From contig DVLN01000057.1 in assembly GCA_018715465.1 (NCBI GenBank), positions 1 through 12,786 of the forward strand: DNA of 12,786 nucleotides, read 5' to 3'. Below the pieces are notes generated by a model. It saw only the letters and a list, made by a program, of their open reading frames with translations, was not told where the DNA came from and searched no databases. Every line of letters begins with the position of its first letter. Within the stretch, counting starts at the first letter, position 1. A program made the translations under genes and the position numbers. Source of the DNA: Candidatus Faecivivens stercorigallinarum. Its GTDB lineage: Bacteria; Bacillota; Clostridia; Oscillospirales; Ruminococcaceae. Positions 7,345 through 12,786 of this stretch are shown piece by piece.

Positions 7345-8241
7345 TTATTCTTCTTTTTTGATCTGACGTTTGATTTCACGGAAGATGGCGTCAAAATCGG
7401 CGTCCTCTTCTTCTTCCGACTCGGTGGAAGCGGCAATCAGGTTCATATTCTCCTCATCCACTTCAGTCGGCAGCTCATCCGCCTCATCATATTCCATTTC
7501 ATCCTGCTCATCATAGGTATAACCTTCACCAGGGGTATACAGTGGGAATCTGTCCCGGGCGACCTGATCAATCTGCACGCCTTCCGGCTGTGGATAATCC
7601 TCATCGGAATCGTCATCATAATCATCATCGTATCCGTATTCGTCATAGTCGTTGTCGGGATACCCGACAGCGTCCGCCTGAAGCTGCTGCAGCCGCCGGT
7701 CGCTGCGCACATGCAGCAGGATCGTCAGTCCACAGGAGAACAGCAGCAGGGCGACCGACCAGCCAAGAAAGATCTGCCGGCCTTCTTTGGTCCGCATCTG
7801 CTGAACAAGATGTCCAAGCAGCTTGCTGTGCATTTCCACCTTGCCGATAAATACCGTATCGGTACTGTCCAGAATAAACGGATCGCCGGTGGCTTCGGTG
7901 ACTTCATAATAATTGTCGGAGACCGAGATAAGCCTTGCAATCTGGATGACCCTTGTTCCTTTGGCATCCGTCGCATAAAATGCGACCAGGTCATCCGGCT
8001 GGAAGGTATCGGGCGTATCCTTATTGATAATCAACAGTTCGTTTCGCTCGACCTCTCCGCTCATGACATCCGACTGGTAATAGTGCCAGCTGTTTCCAAA
8101 AATGGAAAAGGTTCCACCTTTGAGGAGCGTCAGCGTCAGCACCAGTGAAAAAAGCAGAATCATCAGGATCAGCAGACAGTTGACAACAGTCATCACTGCC
8201 TTGCCTACGTCTGCCTTGGTTACAGGCCTTCGGTTTGGCAC
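7345..8241 (-). CDS. Membrane protein with degenerate signal peptidase I (SipW-like) domain and acidic cytoplasmic tail
   Basis: The 298-aa protein has a short basic N-terminus, a membrane segment (about 17-40), an extracytoplasmic domain (41-156), a second membrane segment (157-176) and a hydrophilic tail (about 180-298) very rich in Asp, Glu and Tyr (for example YDEYGYDDDYDDDSDEDY). The arrangement and the pattern SDVMSGEVERNELLIIN...DDLVAFY resemble the S26B/SipW signal peptidase fold. However, the usual SGSMEP is replaced by SDVMSG, placing Val at the catalytic Ser position, and the base motif (HRI) is replaced by IARL. It is therefore probably not a working peptidase. The start is a GTG (8239-8241) after GAGAGGGA. 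It has its own promoter and terminator. The fold assignment is inferred from pattern and topology, and the role is unknown. Confidence 0.65.
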   Translation of the reverse strand: MPNRRPVTKADVGKAVMTVVNCLLILMILLFSLVLTLTLLKGGTFSIFGNSWHYYQSDVMSGEVERNELLIINKDTPDTFQPDDLVAFYATDAKGTRVIQIARLISVSDNYYEVTEATGDPFILDSTDTVFIGKVEMHSKLLGHLVQQMRTKEGRQIFLGWSVALLLFSCGLTILLHVRSDRRLQQLQADAVGYPDNDYDEYGYDDDYDDDSDEDYPQPEGVQIDQVARDRFPLYTPGEGYTYDEQDEMEYDEADELPTEVDEENMNLIAASTESEEEEDADFDAIFREIKRQIKKEE

Positions 8242-8321
8242 GAATCAGTCCCTCTCTTCCATTATTCCACATAAAACGGGCAGTTATACCCTTTTTCGCA
8301 GACAGATTTTCAGATAAAATC

Positions 8322-8350
8322 ATTATACATGAAACGCGGGTAAAATGCAA
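8322..8350 (-). promoter_or_regulatory. Sigma-A promoter for the signal-peptidase-like gene
   Basis: On the minus strand, -35 TTGCAT (8345-8350), 17 bases, then -10 TATAAT (8322-8327). The predicted leader is about 74 nt. It is divergent from the tRNA promoter, with the two -35 boxes 35 bases apart. Confidence 0.8.
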
Positions 8351-8385
8351 GAAAAATAAAATGCAAAAAAATTTTCAAAAAAGGG

Positions 8386-8414
8386 TTGACAAAACGGAAA
8401 ACAGCGTGTATAAT
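8386..8414 (+). promoter_or_regulatory. Perfect-consensus sigma-A promoter for the tRNA cluster
   Basis: TTGACA (8386-8391), 17 bases, TATAAT (8409-8414): an exact match to the consensus in both boxes and spacing. The predicted start near 8421 leaves a leader of about 60 nt before tRNA-Val. It is followed at once by CGCGAG and CACCCCGG, a GC-rich start region common in stable RNA promoters. Confidence 0.93.
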
Positions 8415-8481
8415 AACACTTGTTCGCGAGACACCCCGGAAACAAAACGCCGGACAGTCAGTCAAAACGAAAGCCTTTGAT

Positions 8482-8557
8482 GGGGGTATAGCTCAGCTGG
8501 GAGAGCATCTGCCTTACAAGCAGAGGGTCACAGGTTCGAGCCCTGTTGTCCCCACCA
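8482..8557 (+). tRNA. tRNA-Val (anticodon UAC)
   Basis: 76-nt cloverleaf. Acceptor GGGGGTA pairs with TGTCCCC, the anticodon stem TCTGC/GCAGA holds loop CTTACAA with anticodon TAC at 8515-8517, and the T-arm carries GGTTCGAGCC. Discriminator A and CCA are encoded. First gene of the cluster. Confidence 0.97.
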
Positions 8558-8560
8558 TCT

Positions 8561-8637
8561 GGCCCGGTAGCTCAGTTGGTTAGAGCGCCAGCCTGTCACG
8601 CTGGAGGTCGTGGGTTCGAGCCCCATTCGGGTCGCCA
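8561..8637 (+). tRNA. tRNA-Asp (anticodon GUC)
   Basis: 77-nt cloverleaf. Anticodon stem CCAGC/GCTGG holds loop CTGTCAC with anticodon GTC at 8595-8597. T-arm GGGTTCGAGCCCC, discriminator G (the expected identity base for Asp) and encoded CCA. Only three bases separate it from tRNA-Val. Confidence 0.97.
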
Positions 8638-8672
8638 ATCCTTTTAAAGGATTTGTCCGATCAAATCGGACA
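8638..8672 (+). repeat. Two adjacent small hairpins in the tRNA-Asp to tRNA-Phe spacer
   Basis: ATCCTTT (8638-8644) pairs with AAAGGAT (8646-8652), a tight palindrome. TGTCCGAT (8654-8661) pairs with ATCGGACA (8665-8672) around a 3-base loop. Together they fill almost all of the 38-base spacer. Neither has a uridine tail, so processing or spacing structures are likelier than termination. Confidence 0.6.
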
Positions 8673-8675
8673 GAT

Positions 8676-8751
8676 GCCTCTGTAGCTCAGTCGGTAGAGC
8701 AGGGGACTGAAAATCCCCGTGTCGTTGGTTCGATTCCGACCGGAGGCACCA
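8676..8751 (+). tRNA. tRNA-Phe (anticodon GAA)
   Basis: 76-nt cloverleaf. Acceptor GCCTCTG pairs with CGGAGGC, the anticodon stem GGGGA/TCCCC holds loop CTGAAAA with anticodon GAA at 8709-8711. T-arm TTGGTTCGATTCCGA, discriminator A and encoded CCA. Confidence 0.97.
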
Positions 8752-8754
8752 CAT

Positions 8755-8830
8755 GCGGATTTAGCTCATCTGGTAGAGCGCCACCTTGCCAAGGTGGAGG
8801 TAGCGAGTTCGAGCCTCGTAATCCGCTCCA
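8755..8830 (+). tRNA. tRNA-Gly (anticodon GCC)
   Basis: 76-nt cloverleaf. Acceptor GCGGATT pairs with AATCCGC, the anticodon stem CCACC/GGTGG holds loop TTGCCAA with anticodon GCC at 8788-8790. Discriminator T (U73, as expected for Gly) and encoded CCA. Followed by a spacer of eight T to tRNA-Cys. Confidence 0.97.
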
Positions 8831-8838
8831 TTTTTTTT

Positions 8839-8913
8839 GGCGTCATAGCCAAGCGGTAAGGCAAGGGACTGCAACTCCCTGACTCCCCAGTTCAAATCTG
8901 GGTGACGCCTCCA
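8839..8913 (+). tRNA. tRNA-Cys (anticodon GCA)
   Basis: 75-nt cloverleaf. Acceptor GGCGTCA pairs with TGACGCC, the anticodon stem AGGGA/TCCCT holds loop CTGCAAC with anticodon GCA at 8871-8873. Discriminator T (U73, an identity base for Cys) and encoded CCA. Last gene of the cluster. Confidence 0.97.
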
Positions 8914-8917
8914 GAAG

Positions 8918-8951
8918 ATGACTCGCATAACAGCGGGTCATTTTTCTTTTT
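8918..8951 (+). terminator. First terminator after the tRNA cluster
   Basis: ATGACTCGC (8918-8926), loop ATAACA, GCGGGTCAT (8933-8941), then TTTTTCTTTTT. A 9-bp stem with one wobble pair, starting four bases after tRNA-Cys. Confidence 0.92.
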
Positions 8952-8960
8952 GTCAGAAAG

Positions 8961-9014
8961 CGGAAGATTTTTCGGATTCGATCTGTTCGGATGAAAAATC
9001 TTCCGTTTTTTATT
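8961..9014 (+). terminator. Second, tandem terminator with a perfect 13-bp stem
   Basis: CGGAAGATTTTTC (8961-8973) and GAAAAATCTTCCG (8993-9005) are perfect complements around a 19-base loop, followed by TTTTTTATTT. It stands only ten bases after the first terminator and before the ABC transporter genes, and would insulate them from the strong tRNA promoter. Confidence 0.85.
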
Positions 9015-9094
9015 TGCCGTTCCATCAAATGCCCCGTCTCGAAACTGCCGGTTTAAAACAGCCGGTAAGTCGTGGCGGGAAGAAAGGAGTTATT

Positions 9095-10081
9095 ATGATT
9101 GAAGTCGAACATCTTTGCAAAACCTTCACGGTATCCCGCCGGGACGCCGGTATGAAACAGGCGCTGGGTGCCCTGTTTCGCCGTGAAAAGGAAACCATCC
9201 GTGCACTGGATGATGTCAGTTTTCGGATTGAGGATGGAGAAATGGTCGGATATATCGGCCCGAACGGCGCCGGGAAAAGTTCTACCATTAAAGTGATGTC
9301 TGGGATACTGACCCCGGACAGCGGCAATTGCCGGATCAATGGACTCGTGCCCTGGAAGCAGCGTAAAGAGCATGTCAGCCGGATTGGCGTTGTGTTTGGG
9401 TCTCGGAGTCAGCTGTGGTGGGACATCCCGGTCACCGATTCCTTTGCCCTGCTCAGGGATATCTACCGGATACCGGATGATGTGTACCATAAAAATCTAT
9501 CTCGTCTGACCGAGATGCTTTCCTTGCAGCAGATTTTGCGTACACCTGCCCGCCAGCTGTCCCTTGGTCAGCGAATGCGCTGTGAGATTGCCGCTTCGCT
9601 GCTGCATGACCCGGCAGTCCTGTTTCTAGACGAGCCGACTATAGGATTGGACGCAGTGTCCAAACTGGCGGTGCGGGATTTTATCCGCCAGCTCAACCGG
9701 GAAAAAGCAACGACCATTATCCTGACTACCCATGATATGCAGGATATCGAAGCGCTCGCCGGACGGATTATCCTGATCGGCAAAGGGAAAATTCTGATGG
9801 ACGGAGATACCGGACAGCTGTCCCGGCAACTGTCCCCATCTCGGACGGTCAGGGTTTCCGTCCGCAGATTTGCCGATATCCCGCTGCCGCAAGGTGTCCA
9901 GTTGATAGAGAAACGGGGCGAAGAAGGCGGACAGCTGATCTTTTCGGTGGATACTGAAAAGGTGCCGATTCCGCAGCTGATTTCCCTGTTGTCCGCTCAT
10001 CTGGAAATGTACGACCTGTCGGTTGAAAATGTTTCGATGGACGAGCTGGTTCTTTCCCTCTACCGGAAATATCAGATATAA
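9095..10081 (+). CDS. ABC transporter ATPase, ABC-2-type exporter (COG4586-like)
   Basis: Nucleotide-binding subunit that should power export by the two permeases encoded behind it. In the 328 aa: Walker A GPNGAGKSS (55-63), Q-loop Q106 in FGSRSQLWWDIPV, signature LSLGQR (155-160, a variant of LSGGQ usual in this group), Walker B AVLFLDEPT (174-182, with D179 and E180), and H-loop TTHD (H213). A C-terminal domain of about 90 residues (240-328) follows, as in drug- and polysaccharide-type ABC-2 ATPases. FGSRSQLWWD and the long C-terminus resemble COG4586. The ATG at 9095 has AAAGGAG upstream; an upstream open extension runs through the terminators and is not coding. Spacing to the next gene is 12 bases. 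I see no convincing promoter between the terminators and the start. The substrate is unknown. Confidence 0.92.
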   Translation: MIEVEHLCKTFTVSRRDAGMKQALGALFRREKETIRALDDVSFRIEDGEMVGYIGPNGAGKSSTIKVMSGILTPDSGNCRINGLVPWKQRKEHVSRIGVVFGSRSQLWWDIPVTDSFALLRDIYRIPDDVYHKNLSRLTEMLSLQQILRTPARQLSLGQRMRCEIAASLLHDPAVLFLDEPTIGLDAVSKLAVRDFIRQLNREKATTIILTTHDMQDIEALAGRIILIGKGKILMDGDTGQLSRQLSPSRTVRVSVRRFADIPLPQGVQLIEKRGEEGGQLIFSVDTEKVPIPQLISLLSAHLEMYDLSVENVSMDELVLSLYRKYQI

Positions 10082-10093
10082 GGAGGGAGAGAA

Positions 10094-10912
10094 ATGGAAA
10101 AAACGAATGCCCTGGGACAATATCTGACACTTTTTCGGATTCGATTTATTGCGGGGTTGCAGTACCGTGCGGCCGCACTGGCCGGGATTATGACCCAGTT
10201 TGCCTGGGGCGGAATGACCGTGCTGCTTTACCGTGCCTTTTATCAAAGTGATCCGGCTGCCTTTCCGCAATCGTTTGAGGCCATGTGCAGCTATATCTGG
10301 ATACAGCAGGCCTTTCTGGCAATATTTATGGTGTGGGGGCTGGACCCCGAGCCGTTTGAGCTGATCAAAAGCGGGAATATCGCCTATGAACTCTGCCGTC
10401 CGGTCAATATTTACTGGATGTGGTTTGTCAAAAGTGCTGCAACCAGACTTGCAAAGGCGGTGCTGCGCTGTATGCCGATTCTGATATTTGCGCTGCTGCT
10501 GCCCCGGCCTTACCGGCTGGTTTTGCCGGATGGCGGAAGGCTGGTGCTGTTTATTGTTTCGCTGCTGCTGGCACTGATCAATATTGTAGCGTTTACCCTG
10601 CTGATTTACATTTCTACCTTTTATACCCTGGATTCTACCGGATTGCGTTCGCTGATGTCCACGCTGGCGGAATTTCTGTCAGGCGGACTGATTCCATTGC
10701 CTTTTTTCCCGGAGAGCTTTCAGAAAGTTTTGTCATTGTTCCCATTTGCCGGGATGGAGAATACCCCGCTGCAGCTGTACAATGGTACAATGGCAGGGAT
10801 GGACGCAGCTTTTGGAATCGGGATGCAGGTTTTGTGGGCAGGTATCATGATCGGGACAGGTGCTGTCTGGATGCGGAGTGCCCTCAAAAACGTAGTGGCG
10901 CAGGGCGGCTGA
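10094..10912 (+). CDS. ABC-2-type permease, first subunit (COG4587-like)
   Basis: A 272-aa integral membrane protein with about six hydrophobic segments (roughly 25-46, 64-82, 116-136, 149-175, 188-204, 238-258). The cytoplasmic-loop motif LIKSGNIAYELCRPVN (90-105) is characteristic of one of the two permeases that accompany COG4586 ATPases; it probably contacts the ATPase. A strong GGAGGGAG precedes the ATG, 12 bases after the ATPase stop. It should form the channel together with the next gene's product. Related three-gene sets have been linked to export of toxic cations such as viologens in cyanobacteria, but nothing in this sequence identifies the cargo. Confidence 0.85.
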   Translation: MEKTNALGQYLTLFRIRFIAGLQYRAAALAGIMTQFAWGGMTVLLYRAFYQSDPAAFPQSFEAMCSYIWIQQAFLAIFMVWGLDPEPFELIKSGNIAYELCRPVNIYWMWFVKSAATRLAKAVLRCMPILIFALLLPRPYRLVLPDGGRLVLFIVSLLLALINIVAFTLLIYISTFYTLDSTGLRSLMSTLAEFLSGGLIPLPFFPESFQKVLSLFPFAGMENTPLQLYNGTMAGMDAAFGIGMQVLWAGIMIGTGAVWMRSALKNVVAQGG

Positions 10913-10926
10913 CAGGAGGTGTCGGG

Positions 10927-11703
10927 ATGAAACTATATTTCCATTATCTTTCGCTGCACATCCGGGAACGGATGGAGTATAAAAAATCGTTTCTGCTCAA
11001 TCTGATCGGGCAGTTTCTCGGCAGTTTTTCCGCCTTTTTATCGGTTTGTTTTATGTTCAGCCGGTTCCATACGGTGCAGGGATTTACCTTTTCCCAGGTA
11101 TTGCTGTCGTTCAGTGTGGTTCTGATGGCATTTTCCCTCTCCGAATGTTTTTTCAGAGGATTTGATGTCTTTTCTACGATGATCGGCAATGGAGAGTTTG
11201 ACCGGGTGCTGGTGCGCCCGCGCAGTACTGTATTTTTGGTGATCTGTTCAAAATTGCAGCTGGACCGGCTGAGCCGGATGCTGCAGGCACTGGTTATGCT
11301 GGGGTATGCTCTTCCGCGCTGCGGGGTTGAATGGACGCTGCCGCGGGTTGGTGTGCTGATCATGATGATTGGGTGTGGGATGGTGGTCTTTTGCTGTCTG
11401 TTTATCTGCGGCGCGACGTTGTCTTTCTTTACGATTGAAAGCATTGAGATCATCAACATTTTTACCGACGGCGCGCGGGAATTTGGTGCTTATCCATTTG
11501 CGGTCTATGGAAAAGGAGTATTGCGATTGCTGACTTTTGTGGTGCCGCTTGCCTGTTTTCAATATTGGCCGATGCTGTGGCTGATGCAGCCGGACAGTCC
11601 GCTGTTTTATGCGTTTTGTCCGTTGCTTTCGCTGCTGTTTGTGATACCGGTTTCGTTGCTGTGGAGACTGGGCGTTCGCAAATACTGTTCAACTGGTTCC
11701 TGA
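10927..11703 (+). CDS. ABC-2-type permease, second subunit (COG3694-like, ABC2_membrane_6)
   Basis: A 258-aa membrane protein, the third gene of the cassette. It has about six hydrophobic segments (roughly 22-44, 54-72, 118-135, 141-168, 197-217, 228-247). IGNGEFDRVLVRP (86-98) parallels the ISG.IAYELCRP motif of its partner, and VVPLACFQYWPMLWLM (205-220) matches the conserved end region of this family. The ATG at 10927 follows GGAGGTGTCGGG, 14 bases after the first permease stop; the same frame is open upstream but that part overlaps the first permease and is not coding. Two different permeases plus one ATPase suggest a heterodimeric membrane part with an ATPase dimer. A strong terminator follows directly after the stop. 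Confidence 0.85.
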   Translation: MKLYFHYLSLHIRERMEYKKSFLLNLIGQFLGSFSAFLSVCFMFSRFHTVQGFTFSQVLLSFSVVLMAFSLSECFFRGFDVFSTMIGNGEFDRVLVRPRSTVFLVICSKLQLDRLSRMLQALVMLGYALPRCGVEWTLPRVGVLIMMIGCGMVVFCCLFICGATLSFFTIESIEIINIFTDGAREFGAYPFAVYGKGVLRLLTFVVPLACFQYWPMLWLMQPDSPLFYAFCPLLSLLFVIPVSLLWRLGVRKYCSTGS

Positions 11704-11750
11704 AAAAAATGAGACGCACCAATGGAATATTCCGGTGCGTCTCATTTTTT
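11704..11750. terminator. Bidirectional terminator between the ABC cassette and spo0A
   Basis: ATGAGACGCACC (11709-11720) and GGTGCGTCTCAT (11734-11745) form a perfect 12-bp stem, flanked by an A-run on the left and a T-run on the right, so it can work on both strands. It starts right at the stop of the last permease gene. The loop contains the palindrome GGAATATTCC. Confidence 0.92.
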
Positions 11751-11790
11751 AATTTGATAGGGTTTTGATGCGGGATTTGATAGAAAACAG

Positions 11791-11814
11791 ACAAAAAGAA
11801 AAGCTCCTTAGCTT
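11791..11814 (-). terminator. Small terminator candidate after spo0A
   Basis: On the minus strand, AAGCT, loop AAGG, AGCTT (11801-11814), followed by TTCTTTTT. The stem is only 5 bp with two G-C-type pairs, so it is weak; the bidirectional terminator further on is a backup. Confidence 0.4.
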
Positions 11815-11816
11815 AT

Positions 11817-11844
11817 TTCGCTTAGCGTACTTCGCTTAGCGTAC
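11817..11844. repeat. Two perfect 14-base tandem copies across the spo0A stop codon
   Basis: TTCGCTTAGCGTAC occurs twice in direct succession (11817-11830 and 11831-11844). On the minus strand the first copy read, GTACGCTAAGCGAA, encodes the last two residues (Val-Arg) and the TAA of spo0A; the second copy lies just after. A degenerate further stretch, CTAAGGAGC, follows. Confidence 0.9.
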
Positions 11845-12633
11845 ACCGCGCATTGCGGGCATATCAGGGACAGATTTGCAGTCGCCATATTTCAGACGGA
11901 TACGGTCCGCGATCATCGCGATAAATTCCGAGTTGGTGGGTTTGCCGCGGGTGTTCTGGATAGTGTAGCCGAAATAGCTGTTGAGCACATCGACATCACC
12001 GCGGTCCCATGCGACTTCGATTGCATGTCGGATGGCACGTTCCACCCGGGAAGGAGTCGTGTCAAAATAACGGGCAACTGCCGGATACAGCTCCTTTGTA
12101 ACCGAATCAATGACCTTCATATCGTTGAGCGCAATCAAAATGGCTCGGCGCAGATAATGGTAGCCCTTAATGTGCGCGGGTACACCCACCTGATGCAGAA
12201 TGTCGGTGATGATGATTTCCTGCTGCTGTTCATTACCTGCCGAACTGGGACGGCTGACACTTTCTTCCATCGAACAGATGGCATCTACCCGGTCAACCAG
12301 CGCCGAAACGGCAATCGGGCGGAGCATGATATGACAGTTGGGCAGCTGGGTCAGCATCTTTTCAGTAAACTCGTTGGTAAAGGAAGATGTAATAATAAAA
12401 TAGGGAAGTGCGCCTTCTGAACTAAGGGTATTGATGACAGCGATTGCATCGAGATGCCGCAGCTGGGTGTCCATAATGACGAGGTCAGGATGTTCGTCCT
12501 GGATAGCGGACAACACCTCAAAACCGTCCCGTTTGCGCAGGATAACTTCATATCCTTTTTCCTGCAGCTTTTCCTTACAGCTGTTACGGAAATCCATCGT
12601 GTCGTCGCTGAGTAAAATCTTTTTTCTGTTCAT
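11836..12633 (-). CDS. spo0A: Spo0A, master response regulator of sporulation
   Basis: Transcription factor that, when phosphorylated, switches cells into sporulation. The 265-aa protein has an N-terminal receiver (about 4-122) with acidic residues D10 and D11 and phospho-acceptor D55 (VIMD55), a linker (about 123-138), and the Spo0A DNA-binding domain (139-250). The latter is almost textbook: VGVPAHIKGYHYLR, TTPSRVERAIRHAIEVAW (recognition region, 192-209) and KPTNSEFIAM (231-240). The receiver is divergent: the invariant Lys of the KP motif is Arg (R105, in LRPIAV), and the usual IIMP after the Asp is TQLR. The ATG at 12631-12633 is chosen for GGAGGAAC upstream; an in-frame ATG eight codons earlier would include that ribosome site. 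It is convergent with the ABC cassette. spoIVB is not its direct neighbour. Confidence 0.97.
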   Translation of the reverse strand: MNRKKILLSDDTMDFRNSCKEKLQEKGYEVILRKRDGFEVLSAIQDEHPDLVIMDTQLRHLDAIAVINTLSSEGALPYFIITSSFTNEFTEKMLTQLPNCHIMLRPIAVSALVDRVDAICSMEESVSRPSSAGNEQQQEIIITDILHQVGVPAHIKGYHYLRRAILIALNDMKVIDSVTKELYPAVARYFDTTPSRVERAIRHAIEVAWDRGDVDVLNSYFGYTIQNTRGKPTNSEFIAMIADRIRLKYGDCKSVPDMPAMRGVR

Positions 12634-12660
12634 TTTGATGTTCCTCCTGTAAATCATTTT

Positions 12661-12667
12661 TTCGACG
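12661..12667 (-). promoter_or_regulatory. 0A-box-like site in the spo0A leader
   Basis: The minus strand reads CGTCGAA, six of seven bases of the Spo0A-binding 0A box TGTCGAA. It lies just after the putative -10 box, where a bound regulator would be expected to affect initiation. A single 6/7 match is weak on its own. Confidence 0.4.
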
Positions 12668-12670
12668 CTG

Positions 12671-12699
12671 AATATATTTGATCAATTTTTTTCCAACAA
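12671..12699 (-). promoter_or_regulatory. Sigma-A-type promoter for spo0A
   Basis: On the minus strand, -35 TTGTTG (12694-12699), 17 bases, then -10 TATATT (12671-12676). The predicted leader is about 30 nt. I do not see a convincing sigma-H promoter further upstream before the window ends. Confidence 0.55.
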
Positions 12700-12786
12700 T
12701 GAGCGGCAGATCCCTGGCAAATTCTATAGGGACAGATGCTCACCGTTGAAAAAGAAATCGTCAATATAATTTTAACCGCGAAACTT

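Noticed and set aside
7222..8148. A 308-codon plus-strand frame with hydrophobic Ile/Val runs
   Set aside because: The Ile/Val runs are the reverse reading of the Asp/Glu/Tyr codons of the acidic tail on the minus strand; not a real membrane protein.
8386..8882. Short plus-strand open frames over the tRNA genes
   Set aside because: They run through clear tRNA cloverleafs and are not coding.
8482..8913. The tRNA cluster as an integration site for a mobile element carrying the ABC cassette
   Set aside because: No repeat of a tRNA 3' end and no integrase or recombinase gene is seen between 8914 and 11835.
10420..10926. A 169-codon upstream extension of the second permease gene
   Set aside because: It overlaps the first permease in another frame. 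The ATG at 10927 with GGAGGTG fits the family length.
1..12786. CRISPR arrays, insertion sequences, toxin-antitoxin pairs or phage genes
   Set aside because: No regularly spaced repeats, transposase motifs or phage-type genes were found in any part of the window.

Overview
The window looks like chromosomal DNA from a spore-forming member of the Bacillota, class Clostridia (probably an Oscillospiraceae/Ruminococcaceae-type gut anaerobe; that family placement is inference). The evidence is two dedicated endospore genes (spoIVB and spo0A), strong GGAGG-type ribosome sites, sigma-A promoters with 17-base spacers, an oxygen-sensitive-type Fe-S cysteine desulfidase and a pyrophosphate-type phosphofructokinase. 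I see no insertion sequence, prophage, CRISPR array or rRNA gene. This is mostly a core-genome neighbourhood, and I found no clear new multi-gene system in it.

Layout. Positions 1-8241 are read on the minus strand. In transcription order these genes are: a membrane protein with a degenerate signal-peptidase fold and an acidic tail (7345-8241), PPi-phosphofructokinase (5894-7165), spoIVB (4334-5782), a DUF1275/YoaK-like membrane protein (3352-4026), L-cysteine desulfidase (1916-3199), then proS (308-1744) with a PAS-domain gene behind it that runs off the left edge. Most of these units have their own candidate promoter and terminator, so this stretch is a row of short transcription units rather than one operon; only proS and the PAS gene look co-transcribed. 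From 8386 to 11703 the plus strand is used: a perfect-consensus promoter drives five tRNA genes (Val, Asp, Phe, Gly, Cys), which end in two tandem terminators. A three-gene ABC-2-type exporter cassette (one ATPase, two different permeases) follows and ends in a bidirectional terminator. At the right end spo0A (11836-12633) lies on the minus strand, convergent with the cassette.

How the genes relate. Spo0A is the master switch into sporulation. SpoIVB is the forespore protease that later signals to the mother cell; here its gene has a good sigma-G-type promoter whose -10 element lies in the loop of the terminator of the upstream phosphofructokinase gene. In most spore formers spoIVB sits directly before spo0A, but here about 6 kb of unrelated genes separates them. 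The remaining genes (translation, glycolysis, cysteine breakdown, export) are housekeeping or accessory and have no visible functional link to each other.

The points most worth a second look are the promoter-in-terminator arrangement before spoIVB, the apparently catalytically dead signal-peptidase homologue, the substitutions in the Spo0A receiver domain, and a 14-base duplication across the spo0A stop codon.
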